The notes: a model not told the origin generated them from the sequence alone. Shown: positions 31,752-41,305, numbered from the stretch's first letter. The stretch: DNA of 64,000 nucleotides from Azoarcus sp. Aa7 (GCF_014822185.1 NZ_QVLR01000104.1:1-64000), one strand, 5' to 3'. Program-made: numbers and translations.

Positions 31752-33509
31752 ATGGAACCGATTCAAACACGCATTGCTGAACGGGAATTTCTCTTTGCCA
31801 AGGCCGGCGACACGATCAACGAGGTCTGGCAGCGCTCACTGCCACTGCCCTCGGGCGGAAGCCTGCTTCCGGTGTCCCGCCCCCACCTCGACAACATGGA
31901 CCTGATGGCAACCCTCGGACGGTGGCGGTCCGAAAACCAGTTTGCCTACACTAATCGTTTCCCCATCACTACCGAGCGTACCCGCAACTGGCTCGATCGG
32001 GCCGTCGTCCAGCGCCCGGACCGGATCCTCTTCCTGGTCGTCCAGCGCGACGCGGAGGTCATTGGGCACATAGGACTCGCCAACGGCCTGGGACGCGAAG
32101 GCGCGCTCGAGATCGACAACGTCCTGCGTGGAAAGAAGGACGGGGCGCCCGGCCTGATGACGGAGGCGCTCGCCGCCATCATGGAGTGGGCGCGCAAGGT
32201 TCTGTTCATCGACCGTTTCTACCTGCGCGTGCTGGAGTCGAACACGGAAGCCCTCGATTACTACCGTCGGCAGGGCTTCGTCGAGGAAGATCGTCTGCCG
32301 CTCAAGTGGCACACCTCCGACAACGGGGAGCGCCAACTGGAACCATGCACCTCGCCCGAAGGCGAGGACGCTTTCGTCGTGATGACGCACAAGGCAGTGG
32401 AGCACGACCCGCACCAGCTGATCCTCACCGCAGGCCCGTCGATCGGCATGCGCGAACGCGCTTATGCCGCGGATGCCGTGCGAACGGGCTGGAACCAGGA
32501 CTGGAACCGTTACATCGGCAGGCTCGAAACCAAGATGTGCGAGCGGATCGGCGTTGCGCACGCGATCTCGACATCGTCATGCACCGGGGCGCTTCATATC
32601 GCCCTTGCGGCACTGGGAATCGGCCCGGGCGATGAAGTGATCGTGCCCGAATTGACATGGGTGGCTACCGCAAACGCCGTGCGCTACGTCGGCGCAACTC
32701 CCGTGTTTGCCGATGTCGATGAAAAAACCTGGCTGATCGACACGGAAACGGCCGCCCGCTGCCTGACGTCGCGCACGAAGGCGATCATGCCGGTGCATCT
32801 GTACGGATTTCCGTGCGATCTCTCGAATCTGATGGCGTTCGCCGAACAGCACGGGCTCTACGTCATCGAGGATGCTGCGGCCGCACTGGGAGCCCGGCAC
32901 GCCGGCCGACCGGCCGGCAGTTTCGGGCATTTTTCGACGTTCAGCTTCCAGGGTGCGAAGGTTGCGGTCTCCGGCGAAGGGGGAATGCTCGTCACCAACG
33001 ACGAGACCCTCTTCCGTGCGGCCGCCAAGATCGCCGACCAGGGCCGCAAGCCGGGCACTTTCAGGATTGACGGCCAAGGTCTGAAATACAAGATGTCGAA
33101 CATGCAGGCCGCCGTTGCCCTTGCCCAGGTCGAGCGCATCGACGAGCTCGTATTCGCCAAGCGGCGGCTGCACGGCTGGTATCGTGAGGGGCTGGCCGGC
33201 CTGCGCCACGCGGAGTTCTATGCCGAGCAGGCCGAACAGCAGAGCGCCTGCTGGATGAACAGCCTGCGGCTCCACGCCGATGCACCGCTCACACGCGACG
33301 CTTTGATCGCGGCGCTCCGGCAACGCAATATCGATACCCGGCCGGTCTTCCCCGCGATCAGCCAGTATCCGATCTGGCAGGAAAGCCACACCCCCGGCCC
33401 CGTCGCACACGCCATCGGCGAAAGCGCCTTGAACCTTCCGTCGGGAGTGTGTCTTGAGCGCAGTGCCGTCGATTACGTGTGTCGGACCATCCGGGATCTG
33501 CTCGAATGA
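31752..33509 (+). CDS. Fusion of GNAT N-acetyltransferase and DegT-type sugar aminotransferase
   Basis: 585 residues. Residues ~45-215 are a RimJ/RimL-like GNAT domain (RWRSENQFAYTNRFPIT; IGHIGLANGL; YLRVLESNTEALDYYRRQGF). Residues ~220-585 are a DegT/DnrJ/EryC1 aminotransferase: STSSCTGALHIALAALGI, IVPELTWVATANAVRYVGAT, VIEDAAAALGARH with Asp ~374, and FSTFSFQGAKVAVSGEGGML with the PLP Lys ~403. A single chain that aminates a keto-sugar and acylates the new amine would fit. Both active sites look complete. The start has AAGGAGG ten bases upstream. The substrate, probably the CDP-keto-deoxysugar of the upstream genes, is inferred. Confidence 0.9.
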   Translation: MEPIQTRIAEREFLFAKAGDTINEVWQRSLPLPSGGSLLPVSRPHLDNMDLMATLGRWRSENQFAYTNRFPITTERTRNWLDRAVVQRPDRILFLVVQRDAEVIGHIGLANGLGREGALEIDNVLRGKKDGAPGLMTEALAAIMEWARKVLFIDRFYLRVLESNTEALDYYRRQGFVEEDRLPLKWHTSDNGERQLEPCTSPEGEDAFVVMTHKAVEHDPHQLILTAGPSIGMRERAYAADAVRTGWNQDWNRYIGRLETKMCERIGVAHAISTSSCTGALHIALAALGIGPGDEVIVPELTWVATANAVRYVGATPVFADVDEKTWLIDTETAARCLTSRTKAIMPVHLYGFPCDLSNLMAFAEQHGLYVIEDAAAALGARHAGRPAGSFGHFSTFSFQGAKVAVSGEGGMLVTNDETLFRAAAKIADQGRKPGTFRIDGQGLKYKMSNMQAAVALAQVERIDELVFAKRRLHGWYREGLAGLRHAEFYAEQAEQQSACWMNSLRLHADAPLTRDALIAALRQRNIDTRPVFPAISQYPIWQESHTPGPVAHAIGESALNLPSGVCLERSAVDYVCRTIRDLLE

Positions 33510-34315
33510 CGCAGGACCTCGCGCGCCGCATACGGATCAATGCCTTAAGCATGGTCGCGCGGGCGCGCGCCTCCCATATCGGGAGCGCCCTGTCCATCGC
33601 GGACATCGTCGCCGTCCTCTATGGCGACATCCTCCGCGTCGACCCGCGGCGGCCGGATTGGGCGGAACGCGACCGGTTCATCCTGAGCAAAGGCCACGCA
33701 TGCGTGGCCGTCTATGCGGCCCTGGCCGAGCAAGGCTTCTTTCCGACCGAATGGCTGGATACTTACGGTGCCGTGGATAGTCCGCTGCTCAACCACGTGT
33801 CCCACACCGTGCCGGGGGTCGAATTCTCGACCGGATCCCTCGGGCATGGGCTGCCTTTCGCGGCCGGCAAGGCCTTGGCCCTATGGACGCGCGGACAAAC
33901 GTCGCGCGTATTCGCGCTCCTCAGCGACGGCGAACTCGACGAAGGCAGCAACTGGGAGGCACTCCTCTTCGCCGCCCACCACGGGTTGTCCAACCTCACC
34001 GCGATCATCGACTTCAACAACCTGCAGAGCCTCGACACCGTGGACAACACGCTGCGTCTGGCCCCCCTGGCGGACAAGTTTGCCGCCTTCGGCTGGGCGG
34101 TGCGGGAAATCGACGGGCATTCCCACGACGCCCTGCGAGAGGCTCTTTCGGCCGTTCCCTGGGACGGCAAGCGCCCGTGCATGCTCGTCGCCCACACGGT
34201 CAAAGGCAAAGGGGTTTCATTCATGGAGAACAAGGTCGAGTGGCACTACCGCGCCCCGGACGCAGCACAACTGGAGCAGGCGCTCGCAGAACAAGGCGGA
34301 GGCGCCGATGCGTGA
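33506..34315 (+). CDS. Transketolase-like protein, N-terminal (TPP) subunit
   Basis: 269 residues from the ATG at 33506, which overlaps the previous stop as ATGA. Seen are MVARARASHIGSALSIADIV, RDRFILSKGHACVAVYAALA, SLGHGLPFAAGKALA and the thiamine diphosphate motif LSDGELDEGSNWEALLFAAH ending in DFNNLQSLD. The C-terminal half-enzyme is the next gene, overlapping by eight bases. Split transketolases in surface-sugar clusters are thought to add a two-carbon unit to a keto-sugar rather than serve the pentose phosphate pathway; this role is inferred from context. Confidence 0.88.
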   Translation: MTQDLARRIRINALSMVARARASHIGSALSIADIVAVLYGDILRVDPRRPDWAERDRFILSKGHACVAVYAALAEQGFFPTEWLDTYGAVDSPLLNHVSHTVPGVEFSTGSLGHGLPFAAGKALALWTRGQTSRVFALLSDGELDEGSNWEALLFAAHHGLSNLTAIIDFNNLQSLDTVDNTLRLAPLADKFAAFGWAVREIDGHSHDALREALSAVPWDGKRPCMLVAHTVKGKGVSFMENKVEWHYRAPDAAQLEQALAEQGGGADA

Positions 34316-35156
34316 CGCCTTCATCGACGAGCTGTGCCGGCAGGCCGAGCAGCGTTCCAACGTCATCCTGATCGTCGGCGACCTCGGCTACTCGGTGGTC
34401 GAACCGTTCGCCGCACGCTTCCCGGATCGTTTCTTCAACGCCGGCGTCGCGGAGCAGAACATGCTGGGCCTTGCGGCCGGCATGGCATCCGAAGGCTGCC
34501 ATGTCTTCGCGTACTCGATAGCCAACTTTCCCACCTTCCGCTGCGCCGAACAGTTCCGCAACGACGTTGATTATCATCAGCTCGCGGTGACGGTCGTCGC
34601 CGTAGGTGGAGGCCTGGCCTACGGGAATCTCGGCTATTCCCACCACGCCGTGCAGGATTTCGGGCTGATGCGCCTGTTTCCGCAAACGTTGATTGCGGCG
34701 CCCGGGGACCCACTCGAGGCCCGCGCGTGCCTGCGCTACCTGCTCGACCACCCTCAACCATCCTATTTCAGGCTCGGCAAGGCCGGGGAAGTCGCGGTCC
34801 ACCCGGAGGTGCCTAGCGTCGCACCGGGCCAGTGGCTCCAGGTCGTGGCTGAAAGAGGCGCGGCCTCCGCCCGCCTTTCGACCGGAACCATGTTGCACCG
34901 GACCCTCGCATCGCATCGCGAGCGAGATACCCCTCTCCCCGAGGATCTCTTCACCATGCCGTTGTGGGGCGCAGGGTGCAAGGATTCCCAGGCGGCACAG
35001 CTCGCCCGTTACGGATGCGTCGAAACCTGGGAGGACCATTATCTGGACGGCGGCTTCGGATCCTGGCTGCGGGAGGCAGCCGCGCTGTCGGGAAGTCCGA
35101 CCCGAATTCGGTCCCGATTCCTCCGGCCCGATCAAACTCTCGGCCACACCGCATGA
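34308..35156 (+). CDS. Transketolase-like protein, C-terminal (Pyr) subunit
   Basis: 282 residues. Seen are VGDLGYSVVEPFAARFPDRF, FNAGVAEQNMLGLAAGMASE with the conserved Glu that activates TPP, ANFPTFRCAEQFRNDVDYH, and GGLAYGNLGYSHHAVQDFGL. The C-terminal domain has WGAGCKDSQAAQLARYGCVE. It completes the active site with the preceding subunit. Overlaps at both ends (eight bases with the N-subunit, an ATGA with a possible start of the following glycosyltransferase) suggest tight co-expression. Confidence 0.88.
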   Translation: MRDAFIDELCRQAEQRSNVILIVGDLGYSVVEPFAARFPDRFFNAGVAEQNMLGLAAGMASEGCHVFAYSIANFPTFRCAEQFRNDVDYHQLAVTVVAVGGGLAYGNLGYSHHAVQDFGLMRLFPQTLIAAPGDPLEARACLRYLLDHPQPSYFRLGKAGEVAVHPEVPSVAPGQWLQVVAERGAASARLSTGTMLHRTLASHRERDTPLPEDLFTMPLWGAGCKDSQAAQLARYGCVETWEDHYLDGGFGSWLREAAALSGSPTRIRSRFLRPDQTLGHTA

Positions 35157-35164
35157 GAACCTCA

Positions 35165-36397
35165 ATGAGCCTTACGATCGCGATTCCGAGCTACAAGCGC
35201 CCCGAACTCCTCATCCGCACGCTCGGCACCCTGCTGGCCCAGCCCTGGCGCAATCCCCCGCAAATCGTCGTGTGCGTGAATCACCCGAACGACGGGTACC
35301 CCGAGGCGCTTGCGCCATTCGCCACCTCGCCGCGCATACGCATCCTGCAGCAGGCATCCCATGTATCCAGCGGTCAGCAACTCTTTGCCGCACTCGCGCA
35401 TGCCGAGACCGAATTCGTGGTCGGCCTCGCGGACGATGACGAACTCGACGTCGCCGCTATCGAACAATACGTCGACTTCCTGGCGCAATTTCCCGAGATC
35501 GCCGCCGTCTATGCGCCCGTCAGCTACATCGACTATGTCAGCGGAAATCAATTCAACTACAACGCAGTTCCAGCTGAAGGCAAGGTGATCAACCGCGGCG
35601 ACTATTACGGCCTGCTCGCCTTCGTCGCCGAGAACCAGCATTGGCCGGAACTTGGCATCTACCGCACCGCGGCCCTGCGCGGTGCCTTGCACGCGTCGGA
35701 CTGGTCGTTCTACGAGCTGTCGAAACTGAGCGGCCTGCTGTCCCACGGACACGTGGCCTTCGTTCCGCAACCCTTCTACGTATTCGTTCTCCGCCACCAG
35801 GGCGAAACGGAAAGACAGAACCTGGGCACCGGTCTCGTGATGCAACCGGCCTACATCGAGCGCGCACGGGGCGGGCTGGAGCGCCTGGCGGAGCGCGCGA
35901 TGCAGCAACTCGGAAACGGCATTACCCAGCAACAGTTCGACTACATCAGCGCAACGTGTCGGGTTCTGTTCTCGACCCGCCTTCGCGAGTCCTATCATGC
36001 CGCCGTGAATTCGGGACAGTTCGCGGACGCGCTGGAGATCGCCCTGCGCCTGCGCACCTATCTCGTCCCTCTCGATCCCCCGCCGGAACGCCTCCTGTGC
36101 GGCGCGGTAATCGAGCTTGCTCACCGGGTCCTGCTCTCCCGCAGCTGGAAAAAATACCTCGTGTTGTACAAACTAGGTCGAGGCGAAGAACATGCAAGAC
36201 GACTGGACAACGTGCTGATCGCGGACGACCATGACCTCTCTGCGCGAGTCGCACCGGACGCCCTCTTCCTTGCCGATAGCCGGCGCATCGAGGAGCTTCA
36301 CGACATCGCACCTGCCGTCGACTGTCTCTCGTTCGAGGAGGTCGCCTCGCATTTCTACCTCGGTCCTCAACAAGGTCCGGAAAACGCCGGAAGCTGA
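35165..36397 (+). CDS. Family 2 glycosyltransferase
   Basis: 410 residues from MSLTIAIPSYKRPELLIRTL; an in-frame ATG at 35153 overlapping the previous stop is possible, but GAGA lies before 35165. The GT-A fold has VVCVNHPNDG, ISGQQ-like VSSGQQLFAALAHAETEFVV and the DxD-type LADDDELD (~85-92) that binds the metal-nucleotide sugar. The C-terminal ~170 residues are helical without membrane segments, so a soluble cytoplasmic enzyme. Donor and acceptor are unknown; in this cluster it probably extends the glycan on flagellin or a lipid-linked precursor. Confidence 0.85.
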   Translation: MSLTIAIPSYKRPELLIRTLGTLLAQPWRNPPQIVVCVNHPNDGYPEALAPFATSPRIRILQQASHVSSGQQLFAALAHAETEFVVGLADDDELDVAAIEQYVDFLAQFPEIAAVYAPVSYIDYVSGNQFNYNAVPAEGKVINRGDYYGLLAFVAENQHWPELGIYRTAALRGALHASDWSFYELSKLSGLLSHGHVAFVPQPFYVFVLRHQGETERQNLGTGLVMQPAYIERARGGLERLAERAMQQLGNGITQQQFDYISATCRVLFSTRLRESYHAAVNSGQFADALEIALRLRTYLVPLDPPPERLLCGAVIELAHRVLLSRSWKKYLVLYKLGRGEEHARRLDNVLIADDHDLSARVAPDALFLADSRRIEELHDIAPAVDCLSFEEVASHFYLGPQQGPENAGS

Positions 36398-36403
36398 TCT
36401 CGC

Positions 36404-37528
36404 GTGCAAACACATCGAATCCTGATCGTCGGCGCGGGCTACTCCGGCGCCGTCGCGGCCCGTGAACTCGCGGATCATGGCTTTCAAGTCCTCGTCATCG
36501 ACCGCCGCGAGCACATCGCCGGAAATGCCTATGACGAAGGGGACGCCGCGGGAATTCTGGTCCACCGCTACGGCCCGCACATATTCCACACCAACTCCGA
36601 ACGGGTCTTCCGCTACCTCTCCCGCTTCACCGCATGGCGCGCCTACGAGCACCGGGTGCTCGCTCACGTGGCCGGCAAACTGCTGCCGATCCCCATCAAC
36701 CGCACCACGATCAATGAACTATACGGGCTGAATCTCGACGAGGCGGGGGTCGCTGCCTACCTCGAATCGGTCCGTGTGCCGTGCGAGCACCCGCAAACGA
36801 GCGAAGACGTCGTCCTCAACTCGGTGGGCCACGACCTGTGCGAGAAATTCTTTCGTGGCTACACGCGAAAGCAGTGGGGACTGGACCTCTCGGAGCTGGC
36901 GGCAGGAGTCGCGGCACGCATTCCAACTCGCTGCAACGACGACGACCGCTACTTCACCGACGTCTATCAGGCGATGCCGCTGGAGGGCTACACGCAGATG
37001 TTCGAGCGCATGCTCGACCACCCTTCGATCGAGACGCGTCTTGGCGTCGATTACTTCAATGCGACGGACCTCGGCGACTTTGATCACACGATATTCACCG
37101 GGCCGATCGACGCCTTCTTCGGCTATTGCCTCGGACGCCTTCCTTATCGCAGCCTTCGATTCGAACACGAGCACCTTGCCGGAGTGGAACGCTACCAGCC
37201 GACCGGCACGATCAATTATCCCAACGATCACGCGTACACCCGGATCACAGAGTTCCGCCATCTGACCGGGCAGACGCACACGGGGACCTCGATCGTTCGC
37301 GAGTTCCCACAGGCCGATGGCGAGCCCTACTACCCCATACCTCGACCGCAGAACCAGGCGCACTACAAGCGCTATGAGACTCTCGCCGCCGAAAGGCCGG
37401 ACGTCACCTTCGTGGGACGACTTGCCGAATATCGCTACTACAACATGGACCAGGCCGTTGCGGCGGCGCTAACCGCGGCCCGGCGACTCATCGAGCGCCT
37501 GCGTCCCGGTTCACAGGGAGAAGCATGA
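36404..37528 (+). CDS. glf: UDP-galactopyranose mutase
   Basis: 374 residues, GTG start. Converts UDP-galactopyranose to UDP-galactofuranose, a reduced-FAD enzyme. Seen are ILIVGAGYSGAVAARELA (FAD), HIAGNAYDEGDAAGILVHRY, the hallmark GPHIFHTNSERV, FFRGYTRKQWG, VERYQPTGTINYP and FVGRLAEYRYYNMDQAV at the C-terminus. It implies a galactofuranose residue in the glycan made here. It ends directly before the next start (TGAATG). Confidence 0.94.
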   Translation: MQTHRILIVGAGYSGAVAARELADHGFQVLVIDRREHIAGNAYDEGDAAGILVHRYGPHIFHTNSERVFRYLSRFTAWRAYEHRVLAHVAGKLLPIPINRTTINELYGLNLDEAGVAAYLESVRVPCEHPQTSEDVVLNSVGHDLCEKFFRGYTRKQWGLDLSELAAGVAARIPTRCNDDDRYFTDVYQAMPLEGYTQMFERMLDHPSIETRLGVDYFNATDLGDFDHTIFTGPIDAFFGYCLGRLPYRSLRFEHEHLAGVERYQPTGTINYPNDHAYTRITEFRHLTGQTHTGTSIVREFPQADGEPYYPIPRPQNQAHYKRYETLAAERPDVTFVGRLAEYRYYNMDQAVAAALTAARRLIERLRPGSQGEA

Positions 37529-40500
37529 ATGAAGGCAATCTACATCCTGTTGCCGCATAACACGCGCACCGGCGGCCCCGAGGCGCTCCTGCAGCTGTCC
37601 GATGCACTCGCTGAACGGATGCCGGACGTTCCAAGCCATGTAGTCTGTTATAACGCGGCCGAGATCGCGGACCTCAGGGCCCAAGGCGACAGGAAGCTCG
37701 ATGCCGGGTCCGAACTGGTATTCGGCGAACGCGAAATCGGCATTCCCGAGTATGCCGGGTACCGCAGCACGCTCGCCCATCGCGTTCCGCGGACGCCCGA
37801 ATCCGTCGTGGTCCTGCCCGAGGTGTTGGCCGACCTGGTGCCGCTGTTCCGTCGAAACACGGTCCTCTTGTGGTGGCTGAGCGTCGATAACGCCTTCCCT
37901 GCGCTGGGCCGGATCAACATGAACCACCTGCGCCGCCCCGGCGTGTTCCACGCAAGCCAGAGCACTTACGCGGAACGATTCCTGTCTGCGTGCGGACTCC
38001 CGTCGCTAGGGCTTCTCTCCGACTACACGCCCGACAGCTTCGGCCTGACGACCGCAGCGACGGCCCGGGAGCGCCTGATCGTCCTCAACGCGAGCGCAAA
38101 GGTCGTGTCCGACCTCGACGCCGTCGAGCGCTTCATCCACGAGCAGGCGCCGGACGCCGAAGTGCGCAGGCTCGCCGGCCTCTCACGCAAGGAAGTCGCC
38201 CACCTGCTCGGTCGCGCCAGCGTATATGTCGACCTGGCCTCATTTCCCGGCAAGGACCGACTCCCCCGCGAAGCGGCCCAGCTCGGCTGCGCGGTGCTCG
38301 TCGCCGCAGCGGGCGCCGGGATCGGCGGTGGCGACTTCCCGGTACCCCAGAACGCGATCGTGTCCCCATGGAACGCCGAAGAGGTTGCCCGTCAGGCGGT
38401 ACGGCTCCTGGACCCGACCGAGGCCGATGCGAACCGCGCCACGATGCGGCAGGTCATCGCAAACGAGCGCGCACAGTTCTTCACGGAAGTATCAAGCGTC
38501 TTTTCCGCACTGGCCGACTCTGCGGAGACTGCGCCGCAGGAGGCCCCGGTCGCACACACGGAGGTTCACCTCGGCAAGGACGTCCGCAACAACCGATATC
38601 AGCTCTGGCGCAGCCGCAGAACGCCCCAGGAAATCGACGGCCAGATCCACGCAGAACGGATGCTCAATACGTGGCGCTTTCGTCCGCGTTTCACGTTCGG
38701 CATGAACCTCGAGAGCCCAGAAGCGTTCGCGCTGCTCGCCGACACGGTCGATGCGCTGGCCCGCCAGTGGTATCCGGAGTGGCAGCTGGTGGTCTTCGCA
38801 GCCAACCAGGCCGAACCCCCGGAGGTCGCGGACATCCCGCACATCGTGTGGATCTCGGATCCCGCCATCGTGCCGAGCTACAGGAACGCCCTTGCGGCCG
38901 CCGACGGCGATTTCGTGTCGCAGCTGCCGGCCGGGACGACCCTCGATGATCACGCCCTGCAGCTGATTTCGGATCACGTCAATCGCGCCAGCGGCTGGCT
39001 TGCGTTCTACCTCGATCACGACGAACAGGACGCCGCGGGGAATGTCCTTCCGCGCTTCAAGCCGGACTTCAACGCAGACCTGCTCTACGCACAGAACTAC
39101 ATCGGACCCGTGGCCTTCATATGTCGGGAGGCGATCCAGGCGTTCGCTGACGCGAACGAAGCCGGAGCCCCTGAACCCTATGGGCTGCTGGTCAGGCTCT
39201 TCGAACAGGCCTCGGCAGCCACCATCGGACATATCGCGGACCCGTTGATCCACCTGCCGAGCCGTCCGACTGCAAATCTCGCGTACGAACAGACCGTGCT
39301 CGAGCAGCATTTCGCCCGGACAAAGCGTTCGGCGAACATCGAATCAGGCTGGTTCGAAGGGACCCGTCGCATCCGCTTCGCCAAGGCCGACGGTTGCCTG
39401 CTGTCAGTCATCGTCATGACCCACTGCCTCCCCGGATACCTTCGCTGCAGCCTCGAATCGCTGCGCAAACACGGCGGGCATGAGTCGCTCGAAGTAATCG
39501 TCGTCGCACACCGTGTCAGCGACCCCGACCTCCAGCACCTCCTCGCGAGCTATGCCGCCGGCGGGCTCGGCATCCCCGTCAGCATCCGTCATGAAGACGG
39601 CGAGTTCGCGCCGGCAGCCTTCCGCAACCGCGCGGCCGCCACCGCGCGCGGCGACTACCTCCTGTTCCTCGACGACGACGCCGAGTTCTTCCAGCCGGAC
39701 TCCCTGGCGCACTTGCTGTCGTATGTCAGCGCGACCGGTCTCGCCGCGGCCGCGCCGCGGCTCGTCTCGGCTGACGAAGGCAACCCGCGAATCGTCGGGT
39801 CCGCCGCCATCCTCGGTTTCCAATCCCTGGCCGGCAGCATTGCCCCCGCGGACGCGAGCCTGCTCGACGCCAGTCGCGAGTTGCGACTCCAGCTGGACCA
39901 GGAGGCCTCGTCACTCCCCTCGAATTGTCTGCTCGTGGACAAGAGGTGGTTTACGCGGCTGGGCGGATTCGACGAACAAGCAGCGCCGATGCTGCTGCAC
40001 GACCTCGACTTCTGCATCAAGGCCCGAAAGGCAGGTGCCCGTCTTGCCTGGCTGCCCAGTATCGACGTCATCCATCACGGAGGCCTGACCCTTCGCGAAA
40101 TCGCGAACGACCCATTGGAGCGCGCGCGCTGGTCGGGCATCCAGGAAAGGGAGCACGAATCGATGCTGGACCGGCATCTCCGCACCATCGCAGAGGACCC
40201 GGCGTACAACCGCAACCTGAGCTTCCGGGAACCCTTCCTGCCCGACGTACAGGCTGTCCCCGACTGGGACACGGCTTTCCGCGACCGCCCGCGCCTGCTA
40301 GGCGTGCCGCTAACGACCGGAGCCGGGCAATACCGTCTCGTCGCGCCCTTCAAGGCCCTCGCGCGCGCCGCACTCGCGCAATGCACGGTCGTCCATCCGA
40401 TCCGGGACAATCTGCTCCGCGCACTCACGCCGACCGAGGTCGCCCGCCTCGCCCCGGACACGCTCGTCTACCAAAACTGCATCGAGGAGGCCATGATCCA

Positions 40501-41305
40501 GCGGCTCGCCGAATCGCGCCGATGGAACCCTGACGTGTTCCACATCTGCACCATCGACGACCGCCTGGGCGATCTCCCGCGCGACAATCCCCTCTACGCC
40601 TTCCACGCGCGGCAGGGGCGCACCCAGCTGCGCAAGACGCTTTCACACTGCGATCGCCTGATCGTCTCCACCGAACCGCTCCGCGAGTACTGCGCGGATC
40701 TCATCGAGGACATCCGTGTCGTGCCGAACCGTCTCGAGCGCGACGTCTGGACCGGGCTGAAGGTCGCGATCAACGAAGGCAAGCGGCCGCGAGTCGGCTG
40801 GGTCGGAGCGATGCAGCACGGGGGCGACCTGCGCCTGCTCGAACCCGTCGTGCGCGACCTGGCGGCCGGGGTGGACTGGGTCTTCATGGGCATGTGCCCG
40901 GACTTCCTCAAGCCATACGTATGCGAGACCCACGACTTCGTCTCGATCCGCGATTACCCCGCCAAGATGGCCTCCCTGGCCCTCGATCTCGCACTCGCTC
41001 CGCTCGAGATCCATCCCTTCAACGAGTGCAAGAGCAACCTGCGGCTGCTGGAGTACGGCGCCCTCGGCTGGCCCGTGATCTGCACCGACATCGATCCCTA
41101 CCGGACCGGTTCGCCGCCCGTCACACGCCTTCCCAACACGTCCGCATCATGGATCGATGCCATACGGGAACGTCTCGCCGACCGCGCCGCGCTGCGCGCT
41201 GAAGGCGCCCGCCTGCGGCAGTGGGCCTACGCCGGATACATGCTTGAAGACGGCCTGGAAGCCTGGCTGGATGCCTTCTTGCGAAATCCTGCAAAACGCC
41301 CCTAA
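37529..41305 (+). CDS. Large multi-domain glycosyltransferase, candidate flagellin glycosyltransferase
   Basis: 1258 residues. Three parts are visible. Residues ~1-270 resemble a GT-B fold (LLPHNTRTGGPEALLQLSDAL, AQLGCAVLVAAAGAG). Residues ~350-870 hold GT2-like units: a degenerate one around ~390-520 and a clear one from ~620, LSVIVMTHCLPGYLRCSLES, FRNRAAATARGDYLLFLDDD with the DDD metal motif, and a second half HDLDFCIKARKAG. Residues ~920-1258 are GT4/GT1-like (RVGWVGAMQHGGDLRLLEPV, NECKSNLRLLEYGALGWPVI). No membrane segment. Such proteins near flagellin genes often glycosylate flagellin or build its glycan stepwise; the target is inferred. Confidence 0.85.
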   Translation: MKAIYILLPHNTRTGGPEALLQLSDALAERMPDVPSHVVCYNAAEIADLRAQGDRKLDAGSELVFGEREIGIPEYAGYRSTLAHRVPRTPESVVVLPEVLADLVPLFRRNTVLLWWLSVDNAFPALGRINMNHLRRPGVFHASQSTYAERFLSACGLPSLGLLSDYTPDSFGLTTAATARERLIVLNASAKVVSDLDAVERFIHEQAPDAEVRRLAGLSRKEVAHLLGRASVYVDLASFPGKDRLPREAAQLGCAVLVAAAGAGIGGGDFPVPQNAIVSPWNAEEVARQAVRLLDPTEADANRATMRQVIANERAQFFTEVSSVFSALADSAETAPQEAPVAHTEVHLGKDVRNNRYQLWRSRRTPQEIDGQIHAERMLNTWRFRPRFTFGMNLESPEAFALLADTVDALARQWYPEWQLVVFAANQAEPPEVADIPHIVWISDPAIVPSYRNALAAADGDFVSQLPAGTTLDDHALQLISDHVNRASGWLAFYLDHDEQDAAGNVLPRFKPDFNADLLYAQNYIGPVAFICREAIQAFADANEAGAPEPYGLLVRLFEQASAATIGHIADPLIHLPSRPTANLAYEQTVLEQHFARTKRSANIESGWFEGTRRIRFAKADGCLLSVIVMTHCLPGYLRCSLESLRKHGGHESLEVIVVAHRVSDPDLQHLLASYAAGGLGIPVSIRHEDGEFAPAAFRNRAAATARGDYLLFLDDDAEFFQPDSLAHLLSYVSATGLAAAAPRLVSADEGNPRIVGSAAILGFQSLAGSIAPADASLLDASRELRLQLDQEASSLPSNCLLVDKRWFTRLGGFDEQAAPMLLHDLDFCIKARKAGARLAWLPSIDVIHHGGLTLREIANDPLERARWSGIQEREHESMLDRHLRTIAEDPAYNRNLSFREPFLPDVQAVPDWDTAFRDRPRLLGVPLTTGAGQYRLVAPFKALARAALAQCTVVHPIRDNLLRALTPTEVARLAPDTLVYQNCIEEAMIQRLAESRRWNPDVFHICTIDDRLGDLPRDNPLYAFHARQGRTQLRKTLSHCDRLIVSTEPLREYCADLIEDIRVVPNRLERDVWTGLKVAINEGKRPRVGWVGAMQHGGDLRLLEPVVRDLAAGVDWVFMGMCPDFLKPYVCETHDFVSIRDYPAKMASLALDLALAPLEIHPFNECKSNLRLLEYGALGWPVICTDIDPYRTGSPPVTRLPNTSASWIDAIRERLADRAALRAEGARLRQWAYAGYMLEDGLEAWLDAFLRNPAKRP

